DNA from: Vibrio atypicus
Lineage (GTDB): Bacteria > Pseudomonadota > Gammaproteobacteria > Enterobacterales > Vibrionaceae
Length of the DNA stretch: 64,000 nt
Direction of reading: 5' to 3'
Assembly (NCBI RefSeq): GCF_009811315.1
Contig: NZ_BLID01000009.1
Coordinates: 124,001 to 188,000, forward strand
In this document: in pieces, positions 8,682 through 17,193 of the stretch
Layout: each line of letters starts with the position of its first letter
How positions within the stretch are numbered: the stretch's first letter is position 1
Position numbers and translations under genes: made by a program
Notes under the pieces: generated by a model
Seen by the model: the letters and a program-made list of their open reading frames with translations, nothing else
What the model was told of the DNA's origin: nothing
Database searches by the model: none

Positions 8682-10274
8682 TTGATTTCCACTAACAACA
8701 TCACACAACAATTCGGCGCAAAGCCACTGTTTGAAAATATTTCAGTAAAGTTTGGTGAAGGTAACCGTTACGGCCTGATTGGTGCAAACGGCTGTGGTAA
8801 ATCAACCTTTATGAAAATCCTAAGTGGTGAGCTAGAGCCATCGGGCGGTAACGTTAGCTACGATCCAAACGAGCGCGTTGCAAAATTGAACCAGGACCAG
8901 TTTGCTTACGAAGAGTTCACGGTAATCGATACGGTTATCATGGGTTACAAAGAGCTTTGGAAAGTTAAACAAGAACGTGACCGTATTTACTCACTACCAG
9001 AGATGAGTGAAGAAGAAGGTATGCTAGTTGCTGATCTTGAAGTTCAGTTCGCTGAAATGGATGGCTACATGGCAGATTCAAAAGCGGGTGAACTTCTTCT
9101 GGCGGTAGGTATCCCTGAATCACAGCACTATGGTTTGATGAGTGAAGTCGCTCCAGGTTGGAAGCTGCGTGTACTATTGGCACAGGTTCTTTTTGCTGAC
9201 CCGCATATCATGCTTCTTGACGAACCAACCAACAACTTGGACATGGATACTATTCGTTGGTTAGAAGATACATTGAACCAACGTAACTGCACGATGATCA
9301 TCATCTCGCACGACCGTCACTTCCTAAACTCAGTATGTACGCACATGGCTGACTTAGATTACGGTGAACTGCGCGTTTATCCTGGCAACTACGACGAATA
9401 CATGACAGCAGCGACACAAGCTCGTGAGCGTCTACTGTCTGACAATGCGAAGAAGAAAGCCCAAATTGCCGAGCTGCAAACTTTCGTTGCTCGATTCTCT
9501 GCAAACGCATCAAAAGCGAAGCAAGCAACTTCTCGTGCAAAACAGATTGATAAGATCCAACTTGATGAAGTAAAAGCATCAAGTCGTCAAAACCCATTCA
9601 TTCGTTTCGAGCAATCAAAAGAACTATTCCGTAACGCGCTTGTGATTGAAAACCTAAGCCAAGGTTTTGAAAACGATCTATTCAATAACTTCGATGCGAT
9701 TTTCGAAGTGGGCGAGCGTGTAGCTATCATCGGTGAAAACGGTGTAGGTAAGACAACTCTACTAAACACACTCGCTGGCGTACTTGAGCCTCGTACGGGT
9801 GAGTACAAGTGGTCAGAAAACTCAAACATTGGCTACTATGCTCAAGACCACGCTCATGATTTCGAAGAAGACATGAACCTAATGGATTGGATGGGACAAT
9901 GGCGTCAAGAGGGCGACGATGAGCAAGTTCTTCGTAGTTTCCTTGGTCGTATGCTTTTCTCTCAAGACGACATTAAAAAGTCTGTAAAAGTTCTATCTGG
10001 TGGTGAGCAAGGTCGTATGCTTCTAGGTAAAATCCAAATGCATAAACCAAACATGCTATTGATGGATGAACCAACTAACCACATGGATATGGAATCAATC
10101 GAATCATTGAACTCAGCACTTGAGCAGTACAAAGGCACATTGTTCTTCGTATCTCATGACCGAGTGTTTGTTGACTCACTAGCAACACGTATCTTAGAAA
10201 TCAAAGATGGCAAGATCCATGACTTCCGTGGTACGTACGCTGAGTTCCTAAAAGCGCGTGGCATCAACGGTTAA
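8682..10274 (+). CDS. ybiT: ABC-F family ATPase YbiT
   Basis: 530 aa from a TTG start at 8682, matching the E. coli YbiT length and N-terminus (LISTNNITQQFG); AGG at about 8669 is the ribosome site. The ATG at 8643 would add 13 residues absent from the family. Two ABC domains are present: Walker A GANGCGKST and GENGVGKTT, signature near SEVAPGWKLRVLLAQ and LSGGEQGRML, Walker B MLLDEPTNNLD and LLMDEPTNHMD. The interdomain linker typical of ABC-F lies near residues 240-310, and there are no membrane segments. ABC-F proteins act on the ribosome E site; YbiT's exact role is less settled. Confidence 0.93.
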   Translation: MISTNNITQQFGAKPLFENISVKFGEGNRYGLIGANGCGKSTFMKILSGELEPSGGNVSYDPNERVAKLNQDQFAYEEFTVIDTVIMGYKELWKVKQERDRIYSLPEMSEEEGMLVADLEVQFAEMDGYMADSKAGELLLAVGIPESQHYGLMSEVAPGWKLRVLLAQVLFADPHIMLLDEPTNNLDMDTIRWLEDTLNQRNCTMIIISHDRHFLNSVCTHMADLDYGELRVYPGNYDEYMTAATQARERLLSDNAKKKAQIAELQTFVARFSANASKAKQATSRAKQIDKIQLDEVKASSRQNPFIRFEQSKELFRNALVIENLSQGFENDLFNNFDAIFEVGERVAIIGENGVGKTTLLNTLAGVLEPRTGEYKWSENSNIGYYAQDHAHDFEEDMNLMDWMGQWRQEGDDEQVLRSFLGRMLFSQDDIKKSVKVLSGGEQGRMLLGKIQMHKPNMLLMDEPTNHMDMESIESLNSALEQYKGTLFFVSHDRVFVDSLATRILEIKDGKIHDFRGTYAEFLKARGING

Positions 10275-10294
10275 TCTCCAGCGATGACGAACAT

Positions 10295-10325
10295 AAAAAA
10301 GAGCCTCTGATTTGAGGCTCTTTTT
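10295..10325. terminator. Intrinsic terminator after ybiT
   Basis: Stem GAGCCTC / GAGGCTC with loop TGATTT, A6 before and T5 after, so it can also serve the convergent chemoreceptor gene. Confidence 0.85.
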
Positions 10326-10357
10326 GTATCCGGAGTATTTGGATGAGAATGAGCGAA

Positions 10358-12253
10358 CTAGTACTTAAACTGCGCCACTATGTGTTCAAGCTTATGACTC
10401 ACACCCGACACCTGCTCACTACACTTTACTGAACCAGAAACAATCTGATAGGTGTTACCTGCTAAGTGGGCAATCTCAGTAATATTGCGATCGATCTCGG
10501 CAGACACCGCGGATTGTTCTTCTGACGCGGTGGCTATTTGGGTATTCATGTCAAACATCTCACTAATTTGCGCGCTAATGCTTTCAATCGCAGTGACTAC
10601 CTCGTGCGTATGACTGTTGGTGGTACGTGCTTGATCGGCACTTGATGCCATTTTAGCAACTGTTTGAGAAATTCCCTGAGTTAACCCTTGGATCGTCGAT
10701 TCTATTTGATGTGTCGAATCATTGGTCATATGGGAGAGTTGACGCACCTCATCTGCCACTACGGCAAAGCCTCGACCGCTTTCGCCCGCTCGGGCTGCTT
10801 CTATGGCGGCATTTAACGCCAAGAGGTTAGTTTGTTCAGCAATACTCTGGATGGTTGATATGACTTGATTGATTTCACGGCTCTGCTCTTCAAGCGACAT
10901 GATCTGCGCTTGTGATTCTTCAATACTGACAGCAAGAGAGTCAATTCTATCTCCTGTCGCATGAGTCTTGTCTAGCGCTTTATCTGCTTCACTTTTGACT
11001 CGCTCAGCGTTGTGTGCAGCTGACTCAATATTTGCGGTAATCTCGTTGGTGGTCATAACGAGTTCGTTGACTGCTGTCGCGACCGATTCAGATTCAAGCT
11101 TTTGCTGTTCGGCATTCTTCATGCTTTGTACCGCTGCACTTTCCGAACTACAGGAACTTTCGCTTAAGACCCCCATGACGCCAGCGAGATCTTTAATATG
11201 GCCATGCAAGGTTGAGATAAACATATCGAACGAATTTGCTAACTCTGCTAGCTCATCATTACCTTTGGCGTTCATTCTGACGGTAAGATCGCCGTTACCA
11301 CTCGCTATTTGTGCCATAAGGCGGTTAATGGCTTTAATTCTGCTGAGAATACTGCGGCCAATCAAAAACAGTAATGCAGAGATCAGTAAAACAATCGCAC
11401 CACCCATCATATGAAGTTGCTCTTTGATTGAAGCACTCGCGTCGTCAATCGCGCTATTAATTTCAGTTTGCAAACTGGTGATTGCTTTCTCTGTGTTGTG
11501 CACATTACTGCGCAATGACCCCCTAAGGCCTTCGCTAGCTGTTAGACCCAACTGCGTCATACCCTCGACATGGGCATCACTTCGCGTCTGGTATCGAGCC
11601 AATATAGGCACAACAGCATTTGGCAAGCTAGAGTAGCTGCTAAATCGTTGCAGGGCGTCTTGATAAGATTCGATCGTTTCTTTTGATGGTGAGGCAAGGT
11701 AACTCAAGTCCGCTTCGACGAGTTCTAACAAAGCGACTTTGAGTAGGAAGTCTTGCTGTTCGGACACCGCTGTTTTTAATTCTTGTCGAGATGAGTTAAG
11801 TAAGGCGGTTAGGCTTGCATCAGAACCTAAGCCATTAATTGCATTGACCTGATTGGCCAGTTGATGAAATTGCTGTTGGTATTGTTTAAGTGTAGAGACG
11901 ATTTCTGCATTCTGAATGTTTGCGGTCAGCTCCTCGTGGCTCAAGGTTTCAGAAAGATGATTGATACGTCCAGAAAGCTGCTCGAAGGTATCATCGAAAC
12001 GGGTAAGGTACTTGGTATCTCTTCGCGCAAGAAAGTCTTTTTCGTGGCGTCTTAACATGAGCAGATCAACTGAGCTACTTAGGTTTTCATTGGCAGCATG
12101 TTCTAAATAAGAGAGTCTATTTAGACTAGCTTGCTCATAGTAGGCATATAAGCCTACACCAAGCAGAAGAGTGAGATTGATAAGGATCAGCTTCATTCTG
12201 ATCGAGAGAGACAGCGAAAAGCGCTGGTGTTCAGGTGATCCGTTCATGGACAC
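10358..12253 (-). CDS. Methyl-accepting chemotaxis protein with HBM sensor domain
   Basis: 631 aa. A first transmembrane helix near residues 22-40 is followed by a periplasmic helical region with the HBM-type opening RRHEKDFLARRD and long amphipathic helices, up to about 275. After a second helix near 278-300 come a HAMP domain and the signalling domain, whose hairpin tip ESGRGFAVVADEVRQLS lies near residue 490. It relays ligand binding to CheA/CheW. HBM domains of known receptors bind organic acids such as TCA intermediates; the ligand here is unknown. It is monocistronic and convergent with ybiT. Confidence 0.9.
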   Translation of the reverse strand: MSMNGSPEHQRFSLSLSIRMKLILINLTLLLGVGLYAYYEQASLNRLSYLEHAANENLSSSVDLLMLRRHEKDFLARRDTKYLTRFDDTFEQLSGRINHLSETLSHEELTANIQNAEIVSTLKQYQQQFHQLANQVNAINGLGSDASLTALLNSSRQELKTAVSEQQDFLLKVALLELVEADLSYLASPSKETIESYQDALQRFSSYSSLPNAVVPILARYQTRSDAHVEGMTQLGLTASEGLRGSLRSNVHNTEKAITSLQTEINSAIDDASASIKEQLHMMGGAIVLLISALLFLIGRSILSRIKAINRLMAQIASGNGDLTVRMNAKGNDELAELANSFDMFISTLHGHIKDLAGVMGVLSESSCSSESAAVQSMKNAEQQKLESESVATAVNELVMTTNEITANIESAAHNAERVKSEADKALDKTHATGDRIDSLAVSIEESQAQIMSLEEQSREINQVISTIQSIAEQTNLLALNAAIEAARAGESGRGFAVVADEVRQLSHMTNDSTHQIESTIQGLTQGISQTVAKMASSADQARTTNSHTHEVVTAIESISAQISEMFDMNTQIATASEEQSAVSAEIDRNITEIAHLAGNTYQIVSGSVKCSEQVSGVSHKLEHIVAQFKY

Positions 12254-12369
12254 CTCCCATATTTAGCCGGTGACGTGATATAGCCATTGAGTTGTTTTGA
12301 TTTGTGACACTTTTATTTCAATGGATATAAAACTAATAGCTTATGAGAGGTGTTTTGCAAGAAACCTTG

Positions 12370-13197
12370 TTATTTGTTGTCGCCCTTTACATCAAAGTCA
12401 ATCTTTTCAGCTCCAGTAAATACTTGGAACCTTAGACCTTTTGCTCGAGCAATCGTGGTAATGCCAAATTTCTGCGCTAAATCTAAACCCATTTGGGTCA
12501 CACCGGAACGAGACAGCAAAACAGGAATGCCCATCTGAGCAACTTTAATCACCATTTCAGAAGTTAAACGACCAGTTGTGTAGAAGATCTTATCTTCGCC
12601 ACTCTCTTCATTGATCCACATTTCACCAGCTAAGGTATCAACCGCGTTATGACGGCCGACATCTTCAACGAAAGAGAGCACTTCATTCGCTTTACATACC
12701 GCGCACCCATGAACAGCGCCCGCTTTTTTGTAGGTGTCATTGTAATGGGTGAGAGCTTCAAGCGCAGAGTAGATTTCAGACTGTTTGATTGAAATTTGAG
12801 GTACTTGATAATTTTCAAGCTGCTTCATGACATTTCCGTACATTGTGCCTTGACCACAACCAGAAGTGACGGTCTTTTTCTTTAATGCACTTTCTACTTG
12901 TTGAGTATCTTCCTTGGTAATCACCGCAGCGCTATGAGTCTCCCAATCGATAATGACTGACTCCAATGCATTTGGATCAGAGATAAAGCTTTGGTTTTTC
13001 AAATAACCCAACACTAAAGACTCTGGTCTCGAACCTAAGGTCATCAAAGTCACCACTTCTTTCCAGTTCAACATGACCGTAAGAGGGCGCTCGCAAGCAA
13101 TCTGCTTAACAAGTTTCTCGCCATACTCGTCAAAAACTTCAACTTCGATAGTTTGCAGGGGATTTTCGCTGGTTTTAATTATGTTTGGTTTAACCAC
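12370..13197 (-). CDS. fdhD: Formate dehydrogenase sulfurtransferase FdhD
   Basis: 275 aa. FdhD transfers sulfur from IscS to the bis-MGD cofactor of formate dehydrogenase in the cytoplasm. Family segments seen are TSGCGQGTM, HGCAVCKANEVLSFVEDVGRHNAVD, FYTTGRLTSEMV and GIPVLLSRSGVT. The active-site loop reads CGQG rather than the CxxC of E. coli, so only the first cysteine is kept, a variant I believe is common in other FdhD proteins. It is divergent from the DUF3305/DUF3306 pair. A weak sigma54-like element (TTGCA at -12, poor AGGAAT at -24) lies at about 13247-13260. Confidence 0.95.
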   Translation of the reverse strand: MVKPNIIKTSENPLQTIEVEVFDEYGEKLVKQIACERPLTVMLNWKEVVTLMTLGSRPESLVLGYLKNQSFISDPNALESVIIDWETHSAAVITKEDTQQVESALKKKTVTSGCGQGTMYGNVMKQLENYQVPQISIKQSEIYSALEALTHYNDTYKKAGAVHGCAVCKANEVLSFVEDVGRHNAVDTLAGEMWINEESGEDKIFYTTGRLTSEMVIKVAQMGIPVLLSRSGVTQMGLDLAQKFGITTIARAKGLRFQVFTGAEKIDFDVKGDNK

Positions 13198-13284
13198 GAT
13201 CGTTCCTATTGATAGAGTTGGTTATTATTTCTGGAACAGTAAGCTTGCAAATACCATTCCTTACTTAGGTTACGTCAAACTTCT

Positions 13285-13301
13285 CAAGACAAATATTACC
13301 T
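13285..13301. promoter_or_regulatory. Weak candidate enhancer site before DUF3305 gene
   Basis: CAAGACAAATATTACCT matches about 10 of 17 positions of the 14399 site (TGGGACAAAATATACCA). It sits about 35 bp upstream of the sigma54 -24 element. Low certainty. Confidence 0.2.
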
Positions 13302-13334
13302 TATTCTTAAGTAAGCCACTACAGTGAGTTGAGC

Positions 13335-13351
13335 TAGGTACAAATATTGCT
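13335..13351 (+). promoter_or_regulatory. Sigma54-type promoter of the DUF3305/DUF3306 operon
   Basis: TAGGTAC-N5-TTGCT with GG and GC 10 bp apart; one mismatch in the -24 box. It lies about 40 bp before the start codon at 13389. Confidence 0.5.
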
Positions 13352-13388
13352 TATGACAACGTTAACAATAACACTGGGCAGGTAAATC

Positions 13389-13853
13389 ATGTCAAAACAA
13401 CAGGCTGCTGATATTAAGTTGGAAAAAAACGAAGAGCTTTGGTCGATTGAATGTGGATTAGTTTCTCACGAGATTACCACTGGTATTTGGGTCACAACCC
13501 AATGGCAATTGGCTGGGTTTGAATTGTCTCCTGAGTCGTATAATCAACGAGTTGCGACACTACAACTTCATCGTGACGAGCGTACTGACTATCGATTCAA
13601 TTTGAGTTCGCATCAACCCAAGCTGTTCCTTGTGCTTGATTCAATAGAAAGTGATGAAGAGCCAAATATCGTGACTCTAACAGCTGCCCAAAGTGTTGCT
13701 AGCCAATATATGGACGGAGACTATTTGGTGCTTTCTAACGACATGCCATTACCTGTTCAAGCATGGATGGAAGCTTTCATCGGCCGTCACGGAGAATTGC
13801 TCGAACAGAGACGCAAGAAACGCAAAGGGGCAGGGCGCGCGAGTGGCAACTAA
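13389..13853 (+). CDS. DUF3305 protein of the formate dehydrogenase cluster
   Basis: 154 aa, soluble, no signal peptide. Recognised as the DUF3305 family, which is regularly paired with DUF3306 next to fdhD and periplasmic formate dehydrogenase genes. Features include a conserved central part (GIWVTTQWQLAGFELSP, HRDERTDYRFNL, PKLFLVLD) and a very basic C-terminal tail (RRKKRKGAGRASGN). Its biochemical role is not known to me; a part in enzyme assembly or regulation is inferred from the neighbourhood. It overlaps the next gene by 11 bp. Confidence 0.75.
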   Translation: MSKQQAADIKLEKNEELWSIECGLVSHEITTGIWVTTQWQLAGFELSPESYNQRVATLQLHRDERTDYRFNLSSHQPKLFLVLDSIESDEEPNIVTLTAAQSVASQYMDGDYLVLSNDMPLPVQAWMEAFIGRHGELLEQRRKKRKGAGRASGN

Positions 13854-14427
13854 TTTCTTAAGTCGCTGGTCTAAGCGTAAGCTCGAAGGCGAAGATACAG
13901 AACCTGATGCAGTTAGCGCGACTGAGCAAACTGAAAGCCTCGATGATTCAGAATTCACGTCGATAGATACTTCGATTGAAGCTGATGATCCAATAACAAT
14001 TGAGCCTCAGGTTGATGATAACAAAGTCATTGAACCAAAAGAGGAAAGCGTCGCAAGTTTGCTGGTTTCAGAAGCGGATTCTTCTATCAAAAAAGCGGCG
14101 CTAAGAAAGTTGTTTTTATCTGGTGAGTTTAGCGAAGTGGATCGAATGAATGACTATGACCACGACTATGCATCAGTAAAAAGCTTGTCCAGTGAAGTCG
14201 CCGAAAAACTGCGTGATTGGATGAATCAAGAAGAGGAGCCCGTCGATGGTGAACTGGCTAACTCAGATGACATGAACACTGAAGTTGAGCAAGTTTCTGA
14301 GATGAAGCAAGCTGAAGCAGATGTTGAAGAAGAGCTTTCTACATTGGATGCTAGTGAAACCACTCCCTCCGAAATCAGTGAGCAGTTAGAACAGGAAGTG
14401 GGACAAAATATACCACACAAAAAATAG
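13843..14427 (+). CDS. DUF3306 protein of the formate dehydrogenase cluster
   Basis: 194 aa from a GTG start at 13843; the product then opens with ATNFLSRWSKRK, the usual DUF3306 N-terminus. A longer frame opens at 13693 but its first 50 residues are an out-of-frame reading of the preceding gene. The centre has the family segment ALRKLFLSGEFSEVDRMNDY. The rest is very acidic (many Glu/Asp) and probably disordered. Function unknown; co-occurrence with FdhD and FdhA suggests a role in formate dehydrogenase maturation. A putative activator site at 14399 lies inside its last codons. Confidence 0.75.
   Translation: MATNFLSRWSKRKLEGEDTEPDAVSATEQTESLDDSEFTSIDTSIEADDPITIEPQVDDNKVIEPKEESVASLLVSEADSSIKKAALRKLFLSGEFSEVDRMNDYDHDYASVKSLSSEVAEKLRDWMNQEEEPVDGELANSDDMNTEVEQVSEMKQAEADVEEELSTLDASETTPSEISEQLEQEVGQNIPHKK
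14399..14415. promoter_or_regulatory. Putative enhancer site, fdh operon (distal)
   Basis: TGGGACAAAATATACCA, inside the last codons of the DUF3306 gene. Same form as the reverse complement of 1668-1684 (TGGGACA-N3-TRTACCA). It lies 61 bp from the next site. Confidence 0.4.
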
Positions 14428-14452
14428 GTACATTTTGACTAAATTGATGATT

Positions 14453-14488
14453 AAGCGAGTGGGACATTTTGTCTCTCTCGCTTTTTAT
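14453..14488 (+). terminator. Hairpin terminator after DUF3306 gene, overlapping an enhancer-like site
   Basis: Long hairpin AAGCGAG...GGGAC / GTCTC...CTCGCTT with one internal mismatch and one G-U pair, then T5. Its upper stem (14460-14476, TGGGACATTTTGTCTCT) is also the best match to the 1623 palindrome, about 70 bp upstream of the fdh -24 element. Confidence 0.65.
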
Positions 14489-14544
14489 TTGCACCTTAAT
14501 GATGAAATAATCATCTAACTACCTGATATTACGAACTTTAAAAG

Positions 14545-14561
14545 TTGGTACAGCATTTGCT
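14545..14561 (+). promoter_or_regulatory. Sigma54 promoter of the formate dehydrogenase operon
   Basis: TTGGTAC-N5-TTGCT with the GG and GC exactly 10 bp apart. The predicted start near 14572 leaves a leader of about 46 nt before the start codon at 14618. Confidence 0.75.
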
Positions 14562-14617
14562 AATACTCAGCAGAGTGAATATTCATGTTCTTATCGGATT
14601 AGGACTGGAACAGAGCA

Positions 14618-16279
14618 ATGCTTAAACAACTATTACAAGAATCAACGTCGACCAATGGTAAAGCGCGACTTTTTGCGTTTGAGAATACTGTTGAATTGAC
14701 GAACCTTATTCCGCCAACTGTCAGTTATGAAAGCGGTGGTAACACTCTTATCGTGGGGCCGACGGCTATCATTGAGAGCGCGGCTGAGCAACTCTCTCAG
14801 ATGAACAGCTTAACGCTACTATCAACAGATGGTACTCAAGGAACTCACGCAAATCTTTATTACGCCAATAGCGTTCAAGTTTCAGGCTTCCTCGGCACGT
14901 TTGAAGTGGTCACTGAAAATAACGGCATTACAACTAATCTAGCAAAAGTTGCAATTAATCATGATTGCTTCGATATTGTTCTCGATCTTTGTCTCAATAG
15001 CTGTATGAATGAAGAAGTGCCAGTTCCGGGCTATTACCCTGTTGGACGCGGTTATCCTAAGTTAGCCGATGCACTTGAAGAAATTCCTACTCTGATGGGG
15101 ACATTCGACAAACCAAAATTCTTCCGTTTAGATACTGATCTTTGTGCGCATAGCTCTCGCGGTGTAAAAGGTTGTGAGCGATGTGTTGATGCATGTCCTG
15201 CTGGAGCGCTATCGAGTGAAGGTAGCGAGAAAACCGGTCATCGTATCGAAATTAATCCTTATCTTTGTCAAGGTGTAGGAACTTGTGCGACGGCATGTCC
15301 GACAGAAGCCATTCATTACGCTCTTCCTAATCCTCAAGACACGCAGAAATTCATTGAACGCACGCTGGCAAACTATGAGCAAGCGGGTGGTGTAAATCCT
15401 ATCGTTTTGATCTGTAGCTCTCGTCATGAGTCATACAACGTGATGGCTCTGAAAGCGCTACCCGATAACGTTGTCCCTATCGTCGTTGAAGAATTACCTT
15501 CGGTGGGGATTGATAGTTGGTTGGCTGCGCTAGTGAATGACGCTACTCAGGTACTATTCGCAGCAAGTCGCTTTATGCCGCCGACAATTATTCGAGTGTT
15601 AAATAACGAAGTCGCGATTGCTCAAGAGTTGCTCGCTCAGCTTGGTATCGCAAAAGAGACCATCGACATTCTTTTCTTAGAATCTCTAAGAGAAGGACTT
15701 CCAACTCTATGTACTGAATCTTTTGATTTGGCATTGGGCGATCTAGAAGGGAATAAGCGCGAGCGTCTCTTTACGGCTTTAGATGCAATGGCGAAATCCC
15801 GTATCCCTGTCGAAAATATTGTCGACCTTCCAGCAAATGCACCGTTTGGTACGGTCTCGTGTGAAAGCAAAGATTGTACTTTGTGTATGAGCTGTGTGGC
15901 AGTTTGTCCAACTCGAGCTTTGCATACTGATGGAAATTCACCTTCACTTCAATTTATCGAACAAGATTGTGTTCAATGTGGATTGTGTGAAAAGGCGTGT
16001 CCTGAAAATGCACTCAGCCTAATTCCTCGTATGAATTGGGATCATAAGACTCGTCAGAATCCTGTAGTTCTTCATCAAGAAAAAGCAGCGGAATGTATCC
16101 GTTGTAGTAAACCATTCGCGCCGCAATCAATGATCGACATGCTACAAAATAAGTTACGCGGTCACTCTCATTTTTCTGATGAAGCGGCGATTAATCGTAT
16201 CGCGATGTGTGAAGACTGCCGTGTTGTCGACATGTTTGAGTCAATGGCTCAAGACCCGATGCAGCAACTGAAGTACTAG
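14618..16279 (+). CDS. 4Fe-4S ferredoxin-type protein, first gene of fdh operon
   Basis: 553 aa, cytoplasmic by lack of signal. Four ferredoxin-type cysteine motifs occur in two pairs: near residues 168-235 (CERCVDACPAGAL; CQGVGTCATACPTEAI) and near 420-470 (CTLCMSCVAVCPTRAL; CVQCGLCEKACPENAL). Further cysteines near the C-terminus (ECIRCSKPF, CEDCRVVD) may hold zinc or another cluster. Such proteins stand first in Cys-type FdhABC operons of gamma-proteobacteria. Electron transfer or Fe-S delivery during maturation is likely but not shown. It is followed after 9 bp by the chaperone gene. Confidence 0.85.
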   Translation: MLKQLLQESTSTNGKARLFAFENTVELTNLIPPTVSYESGGNTLIVGPTAIIESAAEQLSQMNSLTLLSTDGTQGTHANLYYANSVQVSGFLGTFEVVTENNGITTNLAKVAINHDCFDIVLDLCLNSCMNEEVPVPGYYPVGRGYPKLADALEEIPTLMGTFDKPKFFRLDTDLCAHSSRGVKGCERCVDACPAGALSSEGSEKTGHRIEINPYLCQGVGTCATACPTEAIHYALPNPQDTQKFIERTLANYEQAGGVNPIVLICSSRHESYNVMALKALPDNVVPIVVEELPSVGIDSWLAALVNDATQVLFAASRFMPPTIIRVLNNEVAIAQELLAQLGIAKETIDILFLESLREGLPTLCTESFDLALGDLEGNKRERLFTALDAMAKSRIPVENIVDLPANAPFGTVSCESKDCTLCMSCVAVCPTRALHTDGNSPSLQFIEQDCVQCGLCEKACPENALSLIPRMNWDHKTRQNPVVLHQEKAAECIRCSKPFAPQSMIDMLQNKLRGHSHFSDEAAINRIAMCEDCRVVDMFESMAQDPMQQLKY

Positions 16280-16288
16280 GAGTTCAAA

Positions 16289-16924
16289 TTGGAAAACGAA
16301 CAACAAACATTACGCACTGAGATTTACTTGTTGATTTCCGCGCTGTTTCGCCAATGTCCTAATCAAGAAATGTTGGATTTTTTGGCTGATTTAGAAACTG
16401 AATCTGAACAAAGCGAAATGCAAAAAGCGTGGCAAGCTATTTCAGCAGCCGCTAAAAATTCGCAAGCAGAAGCCCTTAGTGATGAATACCAAGAGCTTTT
16501 GATCGGTATTGGTCGCGGTGAAGTCGTACCTTTCGCGTCTTGGCATCGCACTGGCTCACTGATGGAAAAACCTTTAGCCGAAATTCGCCATGATCTTCAA
16601 CTGCTAGGCTTTGAACGTGAAGAGCAGGTTAAAGAACCTGAAGATCATATTGCCGCCCTTTGTGAAGTAATGGCGATGATGACGAATGAAGAAGAAGGGC
16701 TACAACAAGTCTTTTTTAATAAACACATTGGGCCTTGGTTTAAGTCACTGGTGAATCAAATCAGACAAGCAGAGCATGCAGATTTTTACGCTGCGGTTGC
16801 CGACCTTCTAGATGCTTTTTTAACACTAGAGCAAGTGCGTTTTAGTGAAAACATGCAGACAAGCAAAAACAAATTAAAGATTGATGTGAAAAACGTCACT
16901 GAGTACGACCAAACTCAGCTGTAG
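16289..16924 (+). CDS. TorD/DmsD-family maturation chaperone
   Basis: 211 aa from a TTG start at 16289, with TAGGAG at 16277 as ribosome site. All-helical, cytoplasmic. Family segments include EYQELLIGIGRGEVVPFASWHRTGSLMEKPLAEIRHDL read in pieces, and the EPEDHIAALCEVMAMM stretch that contains the E-P-x-D-H motif of TorD-like proteins. These chaperones bind the Tat leader of molybdo/tungsto-enzymes and help cofactor insertion. The FdhA subunit with a Tat leader two genes downstream is the evident client. Confidence 0.9.
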   Translation: MENEQQTLRTEIYLLISALFRQCPNQEMLDFLADLETESEQSEMQKAWQAISAAAKNSQAEALSDEYQELLIGIGRGEVVPFASWHRTGSLMEKPLAEIRHDLQLLGFEREEQVKEPEDHIAALCEVMAMMTNEEEGLQQVFFNKHIGPWFKSLVNQIRQAEHADFYAAVADLLDAFLTLEQVRFSENMQTSKNKLKIDVKNVTEYDQTQL

Positions 16925-16985
16925 CGAGTTCGCGTCGATAAGAGAGACGAAAAGTCTCCAAGTACCGTAAAGGTAAGGAAGCAAA

Positions 16986-17183
16986 ATGAAAGATAATAAA
17001 GAAATAAACACAAGCCGTAGGGATCTTCTCAAAGGCTTAACGACTGCAGCAGTGGCTGGAGCCGTAATTGCTGGTACAACAAAAGTAGCAAGCGCTTCTG
17101 AAACTGTTGTATTGGAAAAAGACGTGAAGAAGACGGGGTATCGCGAAACAGAACATATCCGCGATTACTACGAAACCCTATAG
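16986..17183 (+). CDS. FdhX, formate dehydrogenase region Tat-signal small protein
   Basis: 65 aa. A Tat leader with twin arginines (NTSRRDLLKGL) and a hydrophobic stretch up to about residue 38 (ASA), then a short mature part of about 27 residues. The family is found just before fdhA in Cys-type formate dehydrogenase operons. Its role is unclear; it may be exported with the enzyme as a small subunit. Ribosome site AAGGA lies just before the ATG, and fdhA begins 10 bp after its stop. Confidence 0.85.
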   Translation: MKDNKEINTSRRDLLKGLTTAAVAGAVIAGTTKVASASETVVLEKDVKKTGYRETEHIRDYYETL

Positions 17184-17193
17184 GAGCTGAGTG

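Noticed and set aside
13247..13260. Sigma54 promoter for fdhD on the minus strand
   Set aside because: Spacing and -12 fit but the -24 box (AGGAAT) is poor; mentioned only in the fdhD entry.
13828..13835. KOPS-like GGGCAGGG pointing toward dif, with an opposite copy near 49009
   Set aside because: Only two were found; about this many or more are expected by chance, so no polarity claim is possible.
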